This document shows positions 47,521 to 56,326 of a DNA stretch of 64,000 nucleotides, one piece after another (position 1 is the stretch's first letter; each line of letters begins with the position of its first letter). The translations under genes were made by a program, and so were the position numbers. Source of the DNA: JAWKIW01 sp041394145. GTDB lineage: Bacteria; Actinomycetota; Acidimicrobiia; Acidimicrobiales; Acidimicrobilacustridaceae. The stretch is from positions 1 to 64,000 of the forward strand of contig JAWKIW010000011.1 in NCBI GenBank assembly GCA_041394145.1. The letters run 5' to 3'. The notes beneath the pieces were generated by a model. That model saw only the letters and a list, made by a program, of their open reading frames with translations, was not told the DNA's origin and ran no database searches.

Positions 47521-50500
47521 ATGACCGATCGCGTGGAGCGCCGCCGGCGCGCGTCAGGGCACGGTGACGCCACCGACCCGTTCCGCCGCCTGGCCGAGCA
47601 CGCCCCGATCGGCATCGTCGAGACCGACGTCGAGGGCAACTTCGTCGTGGTCAACGACTCGTGGCGCGCCATCACCGGCTACGACGGGCCGGCGCCCGTC
47701 CCCTTCACCGAGGTCGAGCACCTCCTCCACCCCGACGACCGGGACCGGTTCGTCTCCGTCTACACCTCGTCGGCCGCCGCGCTCGCACCGTTCGACACCA
47801 GGGTGCGCATCGTCCGCTCCGACGGCACCCACCGCGCCGTGCGCGTGTACGGCACGCCGCTGCTGCACGACGACGGCTCCCTGCGGGGCTTCGTGGGCTC
47901 GCTCATGGACCTCACCGACCTGGTGGAGGCCGAGGAGGGCCGGCGACGCAGCGAGCAGCGCTACCGCAAGCTGATGGTCAACGCCCCGGTCGGTCAGGCC
48001 GTGTACGACCTGCGCGGCCGGCTCACCGAGGTCAACCGTGCCTGGGCCTCGCTGCTCGGGTACGAACCCGGCGAGGTCGTCGGGCTGCGGGCCGCCGACT
48101 TCGTGCACCCCGACGACCGCGACGACGTCGTCGATGCCGTCGGCGCGCTCGTCGACGGCACCTTGCCGGTCCTGCGGGGCGAGCGCCGGTTGCTGCACCG
48201 CGACGGCACCTCGGTGTGGGTCTCGAGCTCCATCACCATCGAGCGCGACGCCGATGGCCGCCCCCAGAACTTCCACTCGATGATCCTCGACCTCACCGAG
48301 CGGGTCTCGGCCGAGCACGCCGTGCGAAGCAGCGAGGCCAACCTGCGCGACGTGGTGGAGGCCCTGCACGACGGCGTGCTGGTCATCGGGGTCGACCGGC
48401 TCGAGCTCGCCAACCCGGCCGCCGAGGAGCTGCTCGGCAGCACGCTCGACGAGCTGCAGGACCTGGCCACCTACGAGCAGTTCGACTCCGTCCACCCGGA
48501 CGGCACGCCGATCCCCTTCGACGAGCGGGCCCCCATCGTGGCCATGCGCGAGCGGCGGGTGATCACCGACGAGATCGTCGGGATGCAGATACCCGGGAAG
48601 GGTCGGCGGTGGTTCTCGGTGAACGCCAGACCCCGCGTGCAGGACGACCGGGTCATCGGCGCGGTGCTCACCTTCACCGACGTCACCGAGCGCAAGGCGG
48701 CCGAGGACCGCCTCCGCGACAGCGAGACCCGGTTCCGCACGCTGGCCGAGTCGCTGCCCGTCGGGGTCTACCGGGCCGACGCCGAGGGGCGCCTGCTGTA
48801 CGTCAACCCGAGCTGGCAGGAGATCACCGGCATCAGCTCGCCCGAGGACTACCGCGACGCCCACGCGCTCGCGCGGGTGCACCCAGAGGACCGCCAACGG
48901 TTCCGTCAGACCGTCCAGGCCAGCCTCCGATCACGTCAGCCGTTCGTCGCCCAGTACCGCACGACGGACGCCGTCGACGGGAGCACGCGCTGGATCAGCG
49001 CCCGCGGCGCGCCCACCATCGACCCCGAGACCGACGCCATCACCGGCTACATCGGCTCGCTCGAGGACATCACCGCCCTCGTCGCCGCCCAGGAGCAGAC
49101 CGCCCGACTCGCCGGCATCGTGGAGTCGACGAGCGACCTCGTCGGCATCGTGGAGTACCCGTCGATGAGGGTCGTGTACCTCAACAAGGCGGCCCGCGAC
49201 GTGCTCGGCATCGCAGACCTCGCAGAGCCGGTCAACGCCTCGGCGATCTACACCGAGGAGGCGTCCGAAGTGTGGCAGCGCAGCGTCGAGCCGGCGCTGC
49301 GGCGCGGCGAACCGTGGAACGGTGAGCTGTCGATGCACGCAGCCGACGGTCGGGTCATCGACGTGTGGCAGACGGTCGCCGCCGACCACGACGCCGAGGG
49401 CAACCTCTACCAGGTCTCGGCCGTGGGCCGCGACGTCACCGACCGCCGCCGCCTCGAGGCCGAGCTCGCCCATCAGGCGACCCACGACTCGCTGACCGGT
49501 CTGCCCAACCGGGCCCTGCTGCTCGACCACCTCGGGCTGGCGCTCGCTCGCGCCGGTCGCGACGACGGACAGGTGGCCCTGCTGTTCCTCGACCTCGACC
49601 GCTTCAAGCAGGTGAACGACTCGCTCGGCCACCGGGCCGGCGACCAGCTGCTGGTCGAGGTCGCCCGACGCATCTCGGGGGTGCTCCGGCCGGCCGACAC
49701 GGTGGCCCGCATCGGCGGCGACGAGTTCGTGGTGCTGTGCGACCAGGTCGCCGACGAGCACCACGCCGTGGCCATCGCCCAGCGGATCAACGCCACCCTC
49801 TCGGCCAAGCCGATCGTGCTCGACGGCACCGAGCTCGAGGTCAGCTCCAGCATCGGCATCGCCCTGGCCGGTGGCGACGTCGCTCACCCCGAAGCCCTGC
49901 TACGTGACGCCGATGCCGCCATGTACCGGGCCAAGGACCTCGGCCGCGACCGGCTCGAGGTCTTCGACGAGTCGATGCGCCGCCGCACGGCCGAGCGGCT
50001 CGTGCTGGCCGACGAGCTGGCCATCGGGATCGAGCGGGGCCACATCACGGTCCACTACCAGCCCGCCATCGACCTGACCTCGGGTCAGGTCACCAGCGTC
50101 GAGGCGCTCGCCCGGTGGGCCCACCCCGTGCGTGGCGTGCTGCCCCCCGCGGAGTTCATCGACCTCGCCGAGGAGACGGGGCTGGTGGTCGGTCTCGGGC
50201 TGTCCGTGCTCGGCCTGGCCTGCGAGGAGGCCACGCGCTGGGAGCACGAGCTCGGTGCCGGCGCACCCACCGTCCACGTCAACCTGTCGGCGAGGCAGCT
50301 GGCGGCGTCGAACCTGCCGCTGATCGTGCAGACCGTCCTCGAGCGCACCGGACTGGCCGCCCACCGACTGTGCCTCGAGATCACCGAGAGCGCCCTCATG
50401 GAGGACGCCGCCGAGACGATCGACACGCTCTGGGCGCTGAAGGCGCTGGGCGTCGCCCTGGCGATCGACGACTTCGGGACCGGCTACTCGTCGCTGTCGT

Positions 50501-50772
50501 ACCTGCGCCGCTTCCCCGTCGACGTCCTCAAGGTCGACCGGTCCTTCGTCGACGGCCTCGGCCCCGACCCCGAGGACTCCGCCATCGTGGCCGCCATCAT
50601 CGGGCTCGCCCAGACCCTCGACCTCGAGGCGATCGCCGAGGGCGTCGAGACCGAGCAGCAGCTCGAGCGCCTGCGCCTGCTCGGCTGCACCGCTGCGCAG
50701 GGCTTCCACTTCGCCCGGCCCGTGCCCGCCGACGACCTGGCCAGGCTGCTCACCCGGCAGTACGCGGTGTGA
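47521..50772 (+). CDS. five-PAS diguanylate cyclase/phosphodiesterase (GGDEF-EAL)
   Basis: Makes and/or breaks cyclic di-GMP. 1083 residues with no membrane helix: five PAS domains in a row (about 22-130, 145-265, 270-385, 395-510, 520-640), then GGDEF (intact GGDEF at 732-736, with the product-inhibition site RPAD at 723, the usual five residues before) and EAL (EAL at 861; LEITESAL, DDFGTGYSSL, KVDRSFV and AEGVE present). Both activities look competent. ATG 47521 follows CGAGGGAG; TACACT lies upstream at about 47494. Cytosolic sensor; ligand unknown. Confidence 0.96.
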   Translation: MTDRVERRRRASGHGDATDPFRRLAEHAPIGIVETDVEGNFVVVNDSWRAITGYDGPAPVPFTEVEHLLHPDDRDRFVSVYTSSAAALAPFDTRVRIVRSDGTHRAVRVYGTPLLHDDGSLRGFVGSLMDLTDLVEAEEGRRRSEQRYRKLMVNAPVGQAVYDLRGRLTEVNRAWASLLGYEPGEVVGLRAADFVHPDDRDDVVDAVGALVDGTLPVLRGERRLLHRDGTSVWVSSSITIERDADGRPQNFHSMILDLTERVSAEHAVRSSEANLRDVVEALHDGVLVIGVDRLELANPAAEELLGSTLDELQDLATYEQFDSVHPDGTPIPFDERAPIVAMRERRVITDEIVGMQIPGKGRRWFSVNARPRVQDDRVIGAVLTFTDVTERKAAEDRLRDSETRFRTLAESLPVGVYRADAEGRLLYVNPSWQEITGISSPEDYRDAHALARVHPEDRQRFRQTVQASLRSRQPFVAQYRTTDAVDGSTRWISARGAPTIDPETDAITGYIGSLEDITALVAAQEQTARLAGIVESTSDLVGIVEYPSMRVVYLNKAARDVLGIADLAEPVNASAIYTEEASEVWQRSVEPALRRGEPWNGELSMHAADGRVIDVWQTVAADHDAEGNLYQVSAVGRDVTDRRRLEAELAHQATHDSLTGLPNRALLLDHLGLALARAGRDDGQVALLFLDLDRFKQVNDSLGHRAGDQLLVEVARRISGVLRPADTVARIGGDEFVVLCDQVADEHHAVAIAQRINATLSAKPIVLDGTELEVSSSIGIALAGGDVAHPEALLRDADAAMYRAKDLGRDRLEVFDESMRRRTAERLVLADELAIGIERGHITVHYQPAIDLTSGQVTSVEALARWAHPVRGVLPPAEFIDLAEETGLVVGLGLSVLGLACEEATRWEHELGAGAPTVHVNLSARQLAASNLPLIVQTVLERTGLAAHRLCLEITESALMEDAAETIDTLWALKALGVALAIDDFGTGYSSLSYLRRFPVDVLKVDRSFVDGLGPDPEDSAIVAAIIGLAQTLDLEAIAEGVETEQQLERLRLLGCTAAQGFHFARPVPADDLARLLTRQYAV

Positions 50773-50794
50773 GACGTCACGGCACCCCGCGGCG

Positions 50795-52579
50795 TCAGCC
50801 GCCGGGCACGCCGCTGGTCCAGGCCGCGAACAGCGCCGCGTAGTGGCCCTCGTCGGCGACCAGCTGGTCGTGGGTGTCGAGCTCGACCAACGCACCTCCG
50901 ACCACCACGCCGACGCGGTCGGCTCGCTTCGCGGTCGACAGGCGATGGGCGATCACGATCACGGTGCGCCCCTGCACGAGCCGCCCCATCGCCTCCTCCA
51001 CGAGCAGCTCGGTACCGGGGTCGAGTGACGAGGTCGCCTCGTCGAGCACCAGCACCGCGGGGTCGACCAGGGCGGCCCGGGCCAACGACACCAGCTGCTT
51101 CTCCCCCGCCGACAGCCGCGAGCCTCGCTCGTGGACCTCGGTGTCGAGGCCGGCGGGGAGCCCGGCGAAGCGCTCGAGCACGCCGACCGCTCGCAGCGCC
51201 TCCTCGACCTCGGCGTCGGTCGCCCCCGCCCGGGCCACCCGCACGTTGTCGCGGATCGATCCCGTGAACAGGAACCCTTCCTGGGGCACCACGACCATGC
51301 GGCGGCGCAGCGACGCCGAGGTGGCATCCCGCAGGTCGGTGCCGCCGAAGGTGATGGACCCCTCGGTGGGGTCGTAGAGGCGGGCCACGAGCTTGGCCAG
51401 CGTCGACTTGCCCGCGCCGGTGGGGCCGACGAGCGCCAGACGCTCGCCCGGGCGGATCGTCAACGAGACGTCGCGCAGCACGGGAGGACCGCCGGCGTAG
51501 GCGAACGACACGCCGTCGACGACGATCTCGCCGCGCTCGGGCAGGTCGACGGCCCCGCGGCGCTCGGCGACCTCGACGGGCGTGTCGAGCAGGTCGAACA
51601 GCTTCTTCAGGCCGGCGCCGGCGGACTGCACCGTGTTGAACAGCTGACTGAGCTGCTGGACCGGCTCGAAGAGGTTGTTCAGGGTGAGGACGAAGAAGGC
51701 GATCGTGCCCACCGTGACGACACCGTTGATCGTCATCAGACCACCGACGCCCACCACCAGCGCGGTGGTGCCCAGCCCCGCCAGCTCGATGACCGGCAGG
51801 TACCAGGCCTGCACGAACACCGACCGCATGTGGGCGTCGTACAGCTCCTCGTTGTCACCGGCGAAGCGGGCCACCTCGAGGCGCTCACGCCCGTAGGCCT
51901 GCACGACGCGCACGCCGGCCAGGCCCTCCTGCAGGCGCGAGAGCGTCGAACCGATCCGGTCGCGCACGTCGAGGTAGGCGCGGTTGGAGTCGCGCTGGAA
52001 CTTCACCGAGGCGACCACCACGAAGGGCAGGGCGACCAGGCAGACCAGCAGCAGCTGCCAGGACACCAGGGCGAGCACGACCACCGAGAGCAGGAGCAGC
52101 AGCAGGTTCATGAGCAGCTGGAGCAGCCCGAACTGGACCAGCTCGGCCAACGAGTCGACGTCGCTCGTCATGCGCGACACCAGCACCCCGGGCTTCTCGC
52201 GGTCGTAGAAGGGCATCGAGAGGCGCTGCAGGTGATCGAAGACCCGGGTGCGCAGGTCGCGCAGGAACCCCTCGCCGGCGCGTGACACCACGACGATCTG
52301 CGCCCGGTACACGCCGTAGGACGCCAGGGCGACCACGACGTAGGCCGCCACCGTCGCGTTCAAGGTGGTGAGGTCGCCCTGGCTGATCCCGCGATCGATG
52401 CCGACCTTGACCAGCAGCGGCCCGGCCAGGATCGACAGCGTCCACAGCACCACCAACCCGGCGCCGGTGACGATGTCGCGCCGATAGGGCCGCAGCATCG
52501 GCGCGGCTCGGCGTAGCACCCTCCGGGCCTGGCCGGCGTCGAGGCGGTCGTCGGGGTCGACGGAGCCCTCGAGCATCAT
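50795..52579 (-). CDS. ABC exporter half, permease-ATPase (second subunit)
   Basis: 594 residues: six-helix transmembrane domain (about 25-320) fused to an ATPase with GPTGAGKST, a Gln loop VVVPQEGFLF, an atypical signature LSAGEKQ, Walker B VLVLDEATSSLD with catalytic Glu, and IAHRLST. Its ATG overlaps the stop of the next upstream ABC gene by 4 bases, so the two are translated together and make a heterodimeric exporter. Substrate (lipid, peptide or drug) cannot be told. Confidence 0.95.
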   Translation of the reverse strand: MMLEGSVDPDDRLDAGQARRVLRRAAPMLRPYRRDIVTGAGLVVLWTLSILAGPLLVKVGIDRGISQGDLTTLNATVAAYVVVALASYGVYRAQIVVVSRAGEGFLRDLRTRVFDHLQRLSMPFYDREKPGVLVSRMTSDVDSLAELVQFGLLQLLMNLLLLLLSVVVLALVSWQLLLVCLVALPFVVVASVKFQRDSNRAYLDVRDRIGSTLSRLQEGLAGVRVVQAYGRERLEVARFAGDNEELYDAHMRSVFVQAWYLPVIELAGLGTTALVVGVGGLMTINGVVTVGTIAFFVLTLNNLFEPVQQLSQLFNTVQSAGAGLKKLFDLLDTPVEVAERRGAVDLPERGEIVVDGVSFAYAGGPPVLRDVSLTIRPGERLALVGPTGAGKSTLAKLVARLYDPTEGSITFGGTDLRDATSASLRRRMVVVPQEGFLFTGSIRDNVRVARAGATDAEVEEALRAVGVLERFAGLPAGLDTEVHERGSRLSAGEKQLVSLARAALVDPAVLVLDEATSSLDPGTELLVEEAMGRLVQGRTVIVIAHRLSTAKRADRVGVVVGGALVELDTHDQLVADEGHYAALFAAWTSGVPGG

Positions 52580-54495
52580 CGGGCCGCCTCCCCCCGCCCG
52601 CCGACGGCCCCCGAGGTCGGCACCGGCTCGGCGACGCCGTCGCGCGCCGCGACCTCGGCCGCCTCGGCGGCGGCCAGCACCTCCCGATACCCGGCATCGG
52701 TGGCCAGCAGCTCCTGGTGGGTGCCCGACGCCGCCACCCTCCCCTCGGCGATCAGCACGACGCGATCGGCGAGGGCGATCGTCGCCGGACGGTGGGCGAT
52801 CACCAGCGTCGTCCGCCCCTGCATGACCTCGGTCAGCGCGTCACGGATCTCGTGCTCCTTGGTGGGGTCGACGGCCGACGTCGCGTCGTCGAGGATCAGC
52901 ACGCGGGGATCGGCGAGGATGGCTCTGGCGATGGCGATGCGCTGGCGCTGCCCGCCCGACAGCGAGAACCCCCGCTCACCGATCTCGGTGGCGTAGCCCT
53001 CGGGCAGGGATTCGATGAAGGTGTCGGCCCCGGCGAGGCGGGCCGCCCGGCGGATCCGCTCGTCGTCGGCGTCGGGGTCGGCGTAGGCGATGTTCTCGGC
53101 GATGGTGGCGCTGAACAGGAAGGTGTCCTCGAACACCAGCGACACCGCCCGCCGCAGCTCGACGAGCGAGACGTCGCGCACGTCGACCCCGTCGAGCAGG
53201 ACCGCGCCGTCGTCCACGTCGTAGAACCGCGGCAGCAGGCGGGCGACGGTGGTCTTGCCGCTGCCGGTGGCGCCGACGAGCGCGACGGACTCACCGGGGC
53301 GCACCGCCAGGGAGAACCCGTCGAGGACGGGACGACCGCCGGCATAGGCGAAGGTGACGTCGGAGAAGGTCACCGATCCGAGACCGCGGTGCCCACCTCC
53401 CACCGCCTCGGGCAGGTGGTGCGGGCGCGTCGGGTCGACGACCTGGGGGTCCGTGGCCAGCACCTCGTGGACCCGCTGGGCCGATGCCGCCGCCCGCTGG
53501 CCCTGGGCGATGATCATCCCCAGCATCCGCAACGGCCAGATCAGCAGCGCGATGTAGACGTTGAAGGCGACGAGGGAGCCGAGGCTGAGGTTGCCGGCGA
53601 CGACCTGGTGCCCGCCGAAGCCGAGGACGGCGATGAGCCCGATGTTCGGCAACAGCTCCATGGCCGGCAGGAACCGGGCCCGCACCCGGGCGGCTTCCAT
53701 GGACACGTCGTAGAGGTCGTCGGCCTCGGTGCGCAGCCGAGCCGACTGCACCCCCTGGGCCCCGAACCCCTTGACCACCCGCACACCGGACACCGTCTCC
53801 TCCACGACGGTGGCCAGCTGGGCCGACTCCTGCTGGATGGCGAGCACCGACGGGTGCAGGCGGGCCGAGAACCGCTTGCCCAGCAGGTTGAGGAACGGCA
53901 GGGACCCGAGGGCGAGGACCGTGAGCACCGGGTCGATCGTGAGCAGGATCACCGTCACCGCCAGCACGGTCACGGCGTTGGAGATGGTGAGGGGGATGAG
54001 CACCACGAAGTTCTGCACCTGCAGCAGGTCGCTGTTGGCGCGGCTCATGAGGTCGCCCGTCTGCACCCGGTCGTGGAAGCCGAAGTGCAGGCGCTGGGCA
54101 TGGGTGAACAGACGGTCGCGCAGCACCTGCTCGACCTTGCGGCTCTCGCGGAAGGCCCAGTAGCGCCGCAGGCCGGTGAACAGCGCGGCCAGCAGGGCGG
54201 CCCCGGCGATGGCGGCGGTCCACCGGCCGAGCGCCTGCCGGTCGCCGGGGACGATCCCGAGGTCGATGGCCTGCTGCACGAGGTCGGGGATCACGACCTT
54301 GGCGCCGGTCCACAGCAGGCCCACGGCCACGCCGAACGCCACACCCCGCCACTGCGAGCGCAGCGTCGAGCGGATCAGCCGCCACCCGTCACGACCACGC
54401 CCGTCGCCGGGCGCGCCCGCGCCGTCACCCGAGCGGATCTGCTCCTCTCGGGCGGCCGGCTCGGCCGTCTCCACGCGCTCGGCGACGTCCCCCAC
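52576..54495 (-). CDS. ABC exporter half, permease-ATPase (first subunit)
   Basis: 639 residues, same layout as its partner. Walker A GATGSGKTT, signature LSGGQRQR, and Walker B VLILDDATSAVD in which Asp replaces the catalytic Glu. One site is therefore degenerate, the hallmark of asymmetric heterodimers such as TmrAB or BmrCD. GTG 54495 lies 8 bases after TAGATT, so a leaderless message is likely; the longer upstream reading is rejected. First gene of the pair. Confidence 0.94.
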   Translation of the reverse strand: MGDVAERVETAEPAAREEQIRSGDGAGAPGDGRGRDGWRLIRSTLRSQWRGVAFGVAVGLLWTGAKVVIPDLVQQAIDLGIVPGDRQALGRWTAAIAGAALLAALFTGLRRYWAFRESRKVEQVLRDRLFTHAQRLHFGFHDRVQTGDLMSRANSDLLQVQNFVVLIPLTISNAVTVLAVTVILLTIDPVLTVLALGSLPFLNLLGKRFSARLHPSVLAIQQESAQLATVVEETVSGVRVVKGFGAQGVQSARLRTEADDLYDVSMEAARVRARFLPAMELLPNIGLIAVLGFGGHQVVAGNLSLGSLVAFNVYIALLIWPLRMLGMIIAQGQRAAASAQRVHEVLATDPQVVDPTRPHHLPEAVGGGHRGLGSVTFSDVTFAYAGGRPVLDGFSLAVRPGESVALVGATGSGKTTVARLLPRFYDVDDGAVLLDGVDVRDVSLVELRRAVSLVFEDTFLFSATIAENIAYADPDADDERIRRAARLAGADTFIESLPEGYATEIGERGFSLSGGQRQRIAIARAILADPRVLILDDATSAVDPTKEHEIRDALTEVMQGRTTLVIAHRPATIALADRVVLIAEGRVAASGTHQELLATDAGYREVLAAAEAAEVAARDGVAEPVPTSGAVGGRGEAAR

Positions 54496-54637
54496 GGCGG
54501 GCCAATCTACGGCGAGGCGTGCTCGGTCCCCGTCGGGTTCGCAGGGCCGGCGCCGCATCGGGCGGCATCGGTGAGCGCGCGTCGGCGCCGCCGGCGGCCT
54601 ACAGTGGCCGCCGGGCCGACACCCCGACGGAGTCGTG

Positions 54638-55165
54638 ATGGCGTTCTCACCGACACCCACCCCCACCGACGAGACCAGCCGCTGGGCCTGGTCGGGTCCC
54701 CCGCCCGCGGCTCCCGACGAGCCGCGGCGGCCGCGGCGGCTGACGCCTCCCGAGCTGTCGATGATCAAGGGCCGCCGGTTGGTGCCCGTCGGGCTGGGGC
54801 TCACCGCCGCGGCGGCCTGCGCCTACACCCTGGTCAACGACCCCAACCAGTCCAGCGCCTACCCGCAGTGCCCGTTCAAGGCCCTGACCGGGCTCGACTG
54901 CCCCGGCTGCGGGCTCACCCGCGGGGTGTTCTCGCTCCTGCACGGTCGGGTGCTCGAGGCGCTGAACCACAACCTGCTGCTGCTGGTGATCCTGCCGGTG
55001 TTCGCCTACATCTACGCCATGTACGTGGCTCGAGCGCTCGGCTGGGAGCTGCCGCCGCTGCGGCTGCCCAAGTGGTTCGGCTTCGGCCTCGCCGGCTTCG
55101 TGCTCGTGTACTGGGTCGTGCGCAACCTGCCCGGGCCGCTGCACGTCCTCGACTCGCTCGCCTGA
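54638..55165 (+). CDS. DUF2752 membrane protein
   Basis: 175 residues. A Pro-rich cytosolic N-terminus (to about 40) is followed by four hydrophobic segments. The DUF2752 signature CPFKALTGLDCPGCGLTRG lies between the first two, with LLHGRVLEALNHNLL after it. Family function unknown; the Cys-containing loop is conserved in actinobacteria. ATG 54638 follows ACGGAG; TACAGT at about 54600 is the likely -10 box. Confidence 0.85.
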   Translation: MAFSPTPTPTDETSRWAWSGPPPAAPDEPRRPRRLTPPELSMIKGRRLVPVGLGLTAAAACAYTLVNDPNQSSAYPQCPFKALTGLDCPGCGLTRGVFSLLHGRVLEALNHNLLLLVILPVFAYIYAMYVARALGWELPPLRLPKWFGFGLAGFVLVYWVVRNLPGPLHVLDSLA

Positions 55166-55181
55166 CGCCGACCCCCGTCGG

Positions 55182-55700
55182 TCAGCCGAGCCGGCGCAGC
55201 TCGGCGCGGTAGCGACGGATGCGGTCGACGTAGGTCTGCATCGGGTCGGCGATCATCGCCGGGTCGACCGTGTCGGGGCGCAGCTTGGCGGGCACGCCGA
55301 GGGCCATCGCGCCCGGCGGCACCTCCATGCGCGCCGGGACGACGGCGTTCGACCCCACCAGCGCGCCGCTGCGGATCACGGCCTCGTGCAGCACCACGGA
55401 CCCGTTGCCGACCAGGGCCCGGTCCTCCACGGTGCAGCCCTCGAGGTGGACCATGTGACCGATCACCGACTCGGCGCCCACGACCGTGTCGAGGTGCTCG
55501 GTGCAGTGCACGACCGTGCCGTCCTGGATCGAGGTGCGGGCTCCCACCACGATGCGACCGTCGTCGCCCCGGAGCACGGCGCCCGGCCACACCGACGCCT
55601 CCGGGCCGAGCACGACGGCACCGATCACCGTGGCGTCCGGGTGGACGTAGGCCTCCGGGTGGATCTCGGGGACCAGGTCACCGAGGGCGTACACGGCCAC
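55182..55700 (-). CDS. gamma-class carbonic anhydrase/acetyltransferase-like protein
   Basis: 172-residue left-handed beta-helix protein with hexapeptide repeats (ATVIGAVVLGPEASVWPGAVLRG). Candidate zinc ligands are His in GTVVHCTEH and in IGHMVHLEGC, the usual gamma-CA positions, and RGD is retained. Such proteins often lack proven carbonic anhydrase activity. Followed upstream on the same strand by the flavin reductase gene, 15 bases away. Confidence 0.88.
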   Translation of the reverse strand: MAVYALGDLVPEIHPEAYVHPDATVIGAVVLGPEASVWPGAVLRGDDGRIVVGARTSIQDGTVVHCTEHLDTVVGAESVIGHMVHLEGCTVEDRALVGNGSVVLHEAVIRSGALVGSNAVVPARMEVPPGAMALGVPAKLRPDTVDPAMIADPMQTYVDRIRRYRAELRRLG

Positions 55701-55715
55701 GGCCCGGTTCCGCCC

Positions 55716-56216
55716 TCAGAGCCCGAAGCGGCCGTAGCCGCCGCGGAAGAACAGCAGCGGCCCGCCCTCGTGGAGCACGTCGAGGTCGGTCACCGCGCCG
55801 ATCACGACGTCGTGGTCACCGGAGGGGACGACCTGGGCGATGTCGCAGTCGATGAAGGCCAGCACGCCCGTGAGCAGTGGGCTGCCGTTGCCGGAGTGCT
55901 TCCAGCCGACCTCGGCGAACTTGTCGTCGGCCTTGCTGGCGAACACGCGGCAGACGTCCTCTTGGTCCTCGGCCAGCACGTTGACGCAGAACTTGCCGGC
56001 CTCACGGATCTTGGGCCAGGTGGACGACGACTGGCCGGCGCAGAACAGCACCTGGGGCGGTTCGAGCGACAGCGAGGCGAACGACCCGACCGCGAAGCCG
56101 AGGGGCCCGTCGGGCCCCGGCGCGGTGATGACGGTGACGCCCGTCGGGAAGTGCCCGAGCACCTGGCGGAACTTCGCCGAGTCGAAGGTGTGGCCGGTCT
56201 CGGAGATGTCGCTCAC
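55716..56216 (-). CDS. flavin reductase-like FMN-binding protein
   Basis: 166 residues: FRQVLGHFPTGVTVITA, GSFASLSLEPPQVLFC, FCVNVLAEDQED and a C-terminal FFRGGYGRFG are typical of the HpaC/flavin reductase domain. Supplies reduced flavin to a monooxygenase or acts as an FMN oxidoreductase; no monooxygenase is adjacent. GTG 56216 follows GGGAGCG. Likely operon with the gamma-carbonic anhydrase gene downstream. Confidence 0.9.
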   Translation of the reverse strand: MSDISETGHTFDSAKFRQVLGHFPTGVTVITAPGPDGPLGFAVGSFASLSLEPPQVLFCAGQSSSTWPKIREAGKFCVNVLAEDQEDVCRVFASKADDKFAEVGWKHSGNGSPLLTGVLAFIDCDIAQVVPSGDHDVVIGAVTDLDVLHEGGPLLFFRGGYGRFGL

Positions 56217-56306
56217 GTGGGGTCGCTCCCGGATCGAGTGGTGCTCGCCGGCAGCGTACCTGACGCCCCTTCAGGGCTCGGTGCCCGCGCGCGGGCCGGA
56301 CGTCGG

Positions 56307-56321
56307 CGTCGGCTGCCGACG
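56307..56321 (-). terminator. hairpin after yibE/F gene
   Basis: CGTCGG-ctg-CCGACG, 6-bp stem starting 6 bases beyond the stop of the YibE/F gene. Confidence 0.45.
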
Positions 56322-56326
56322 ACGGA

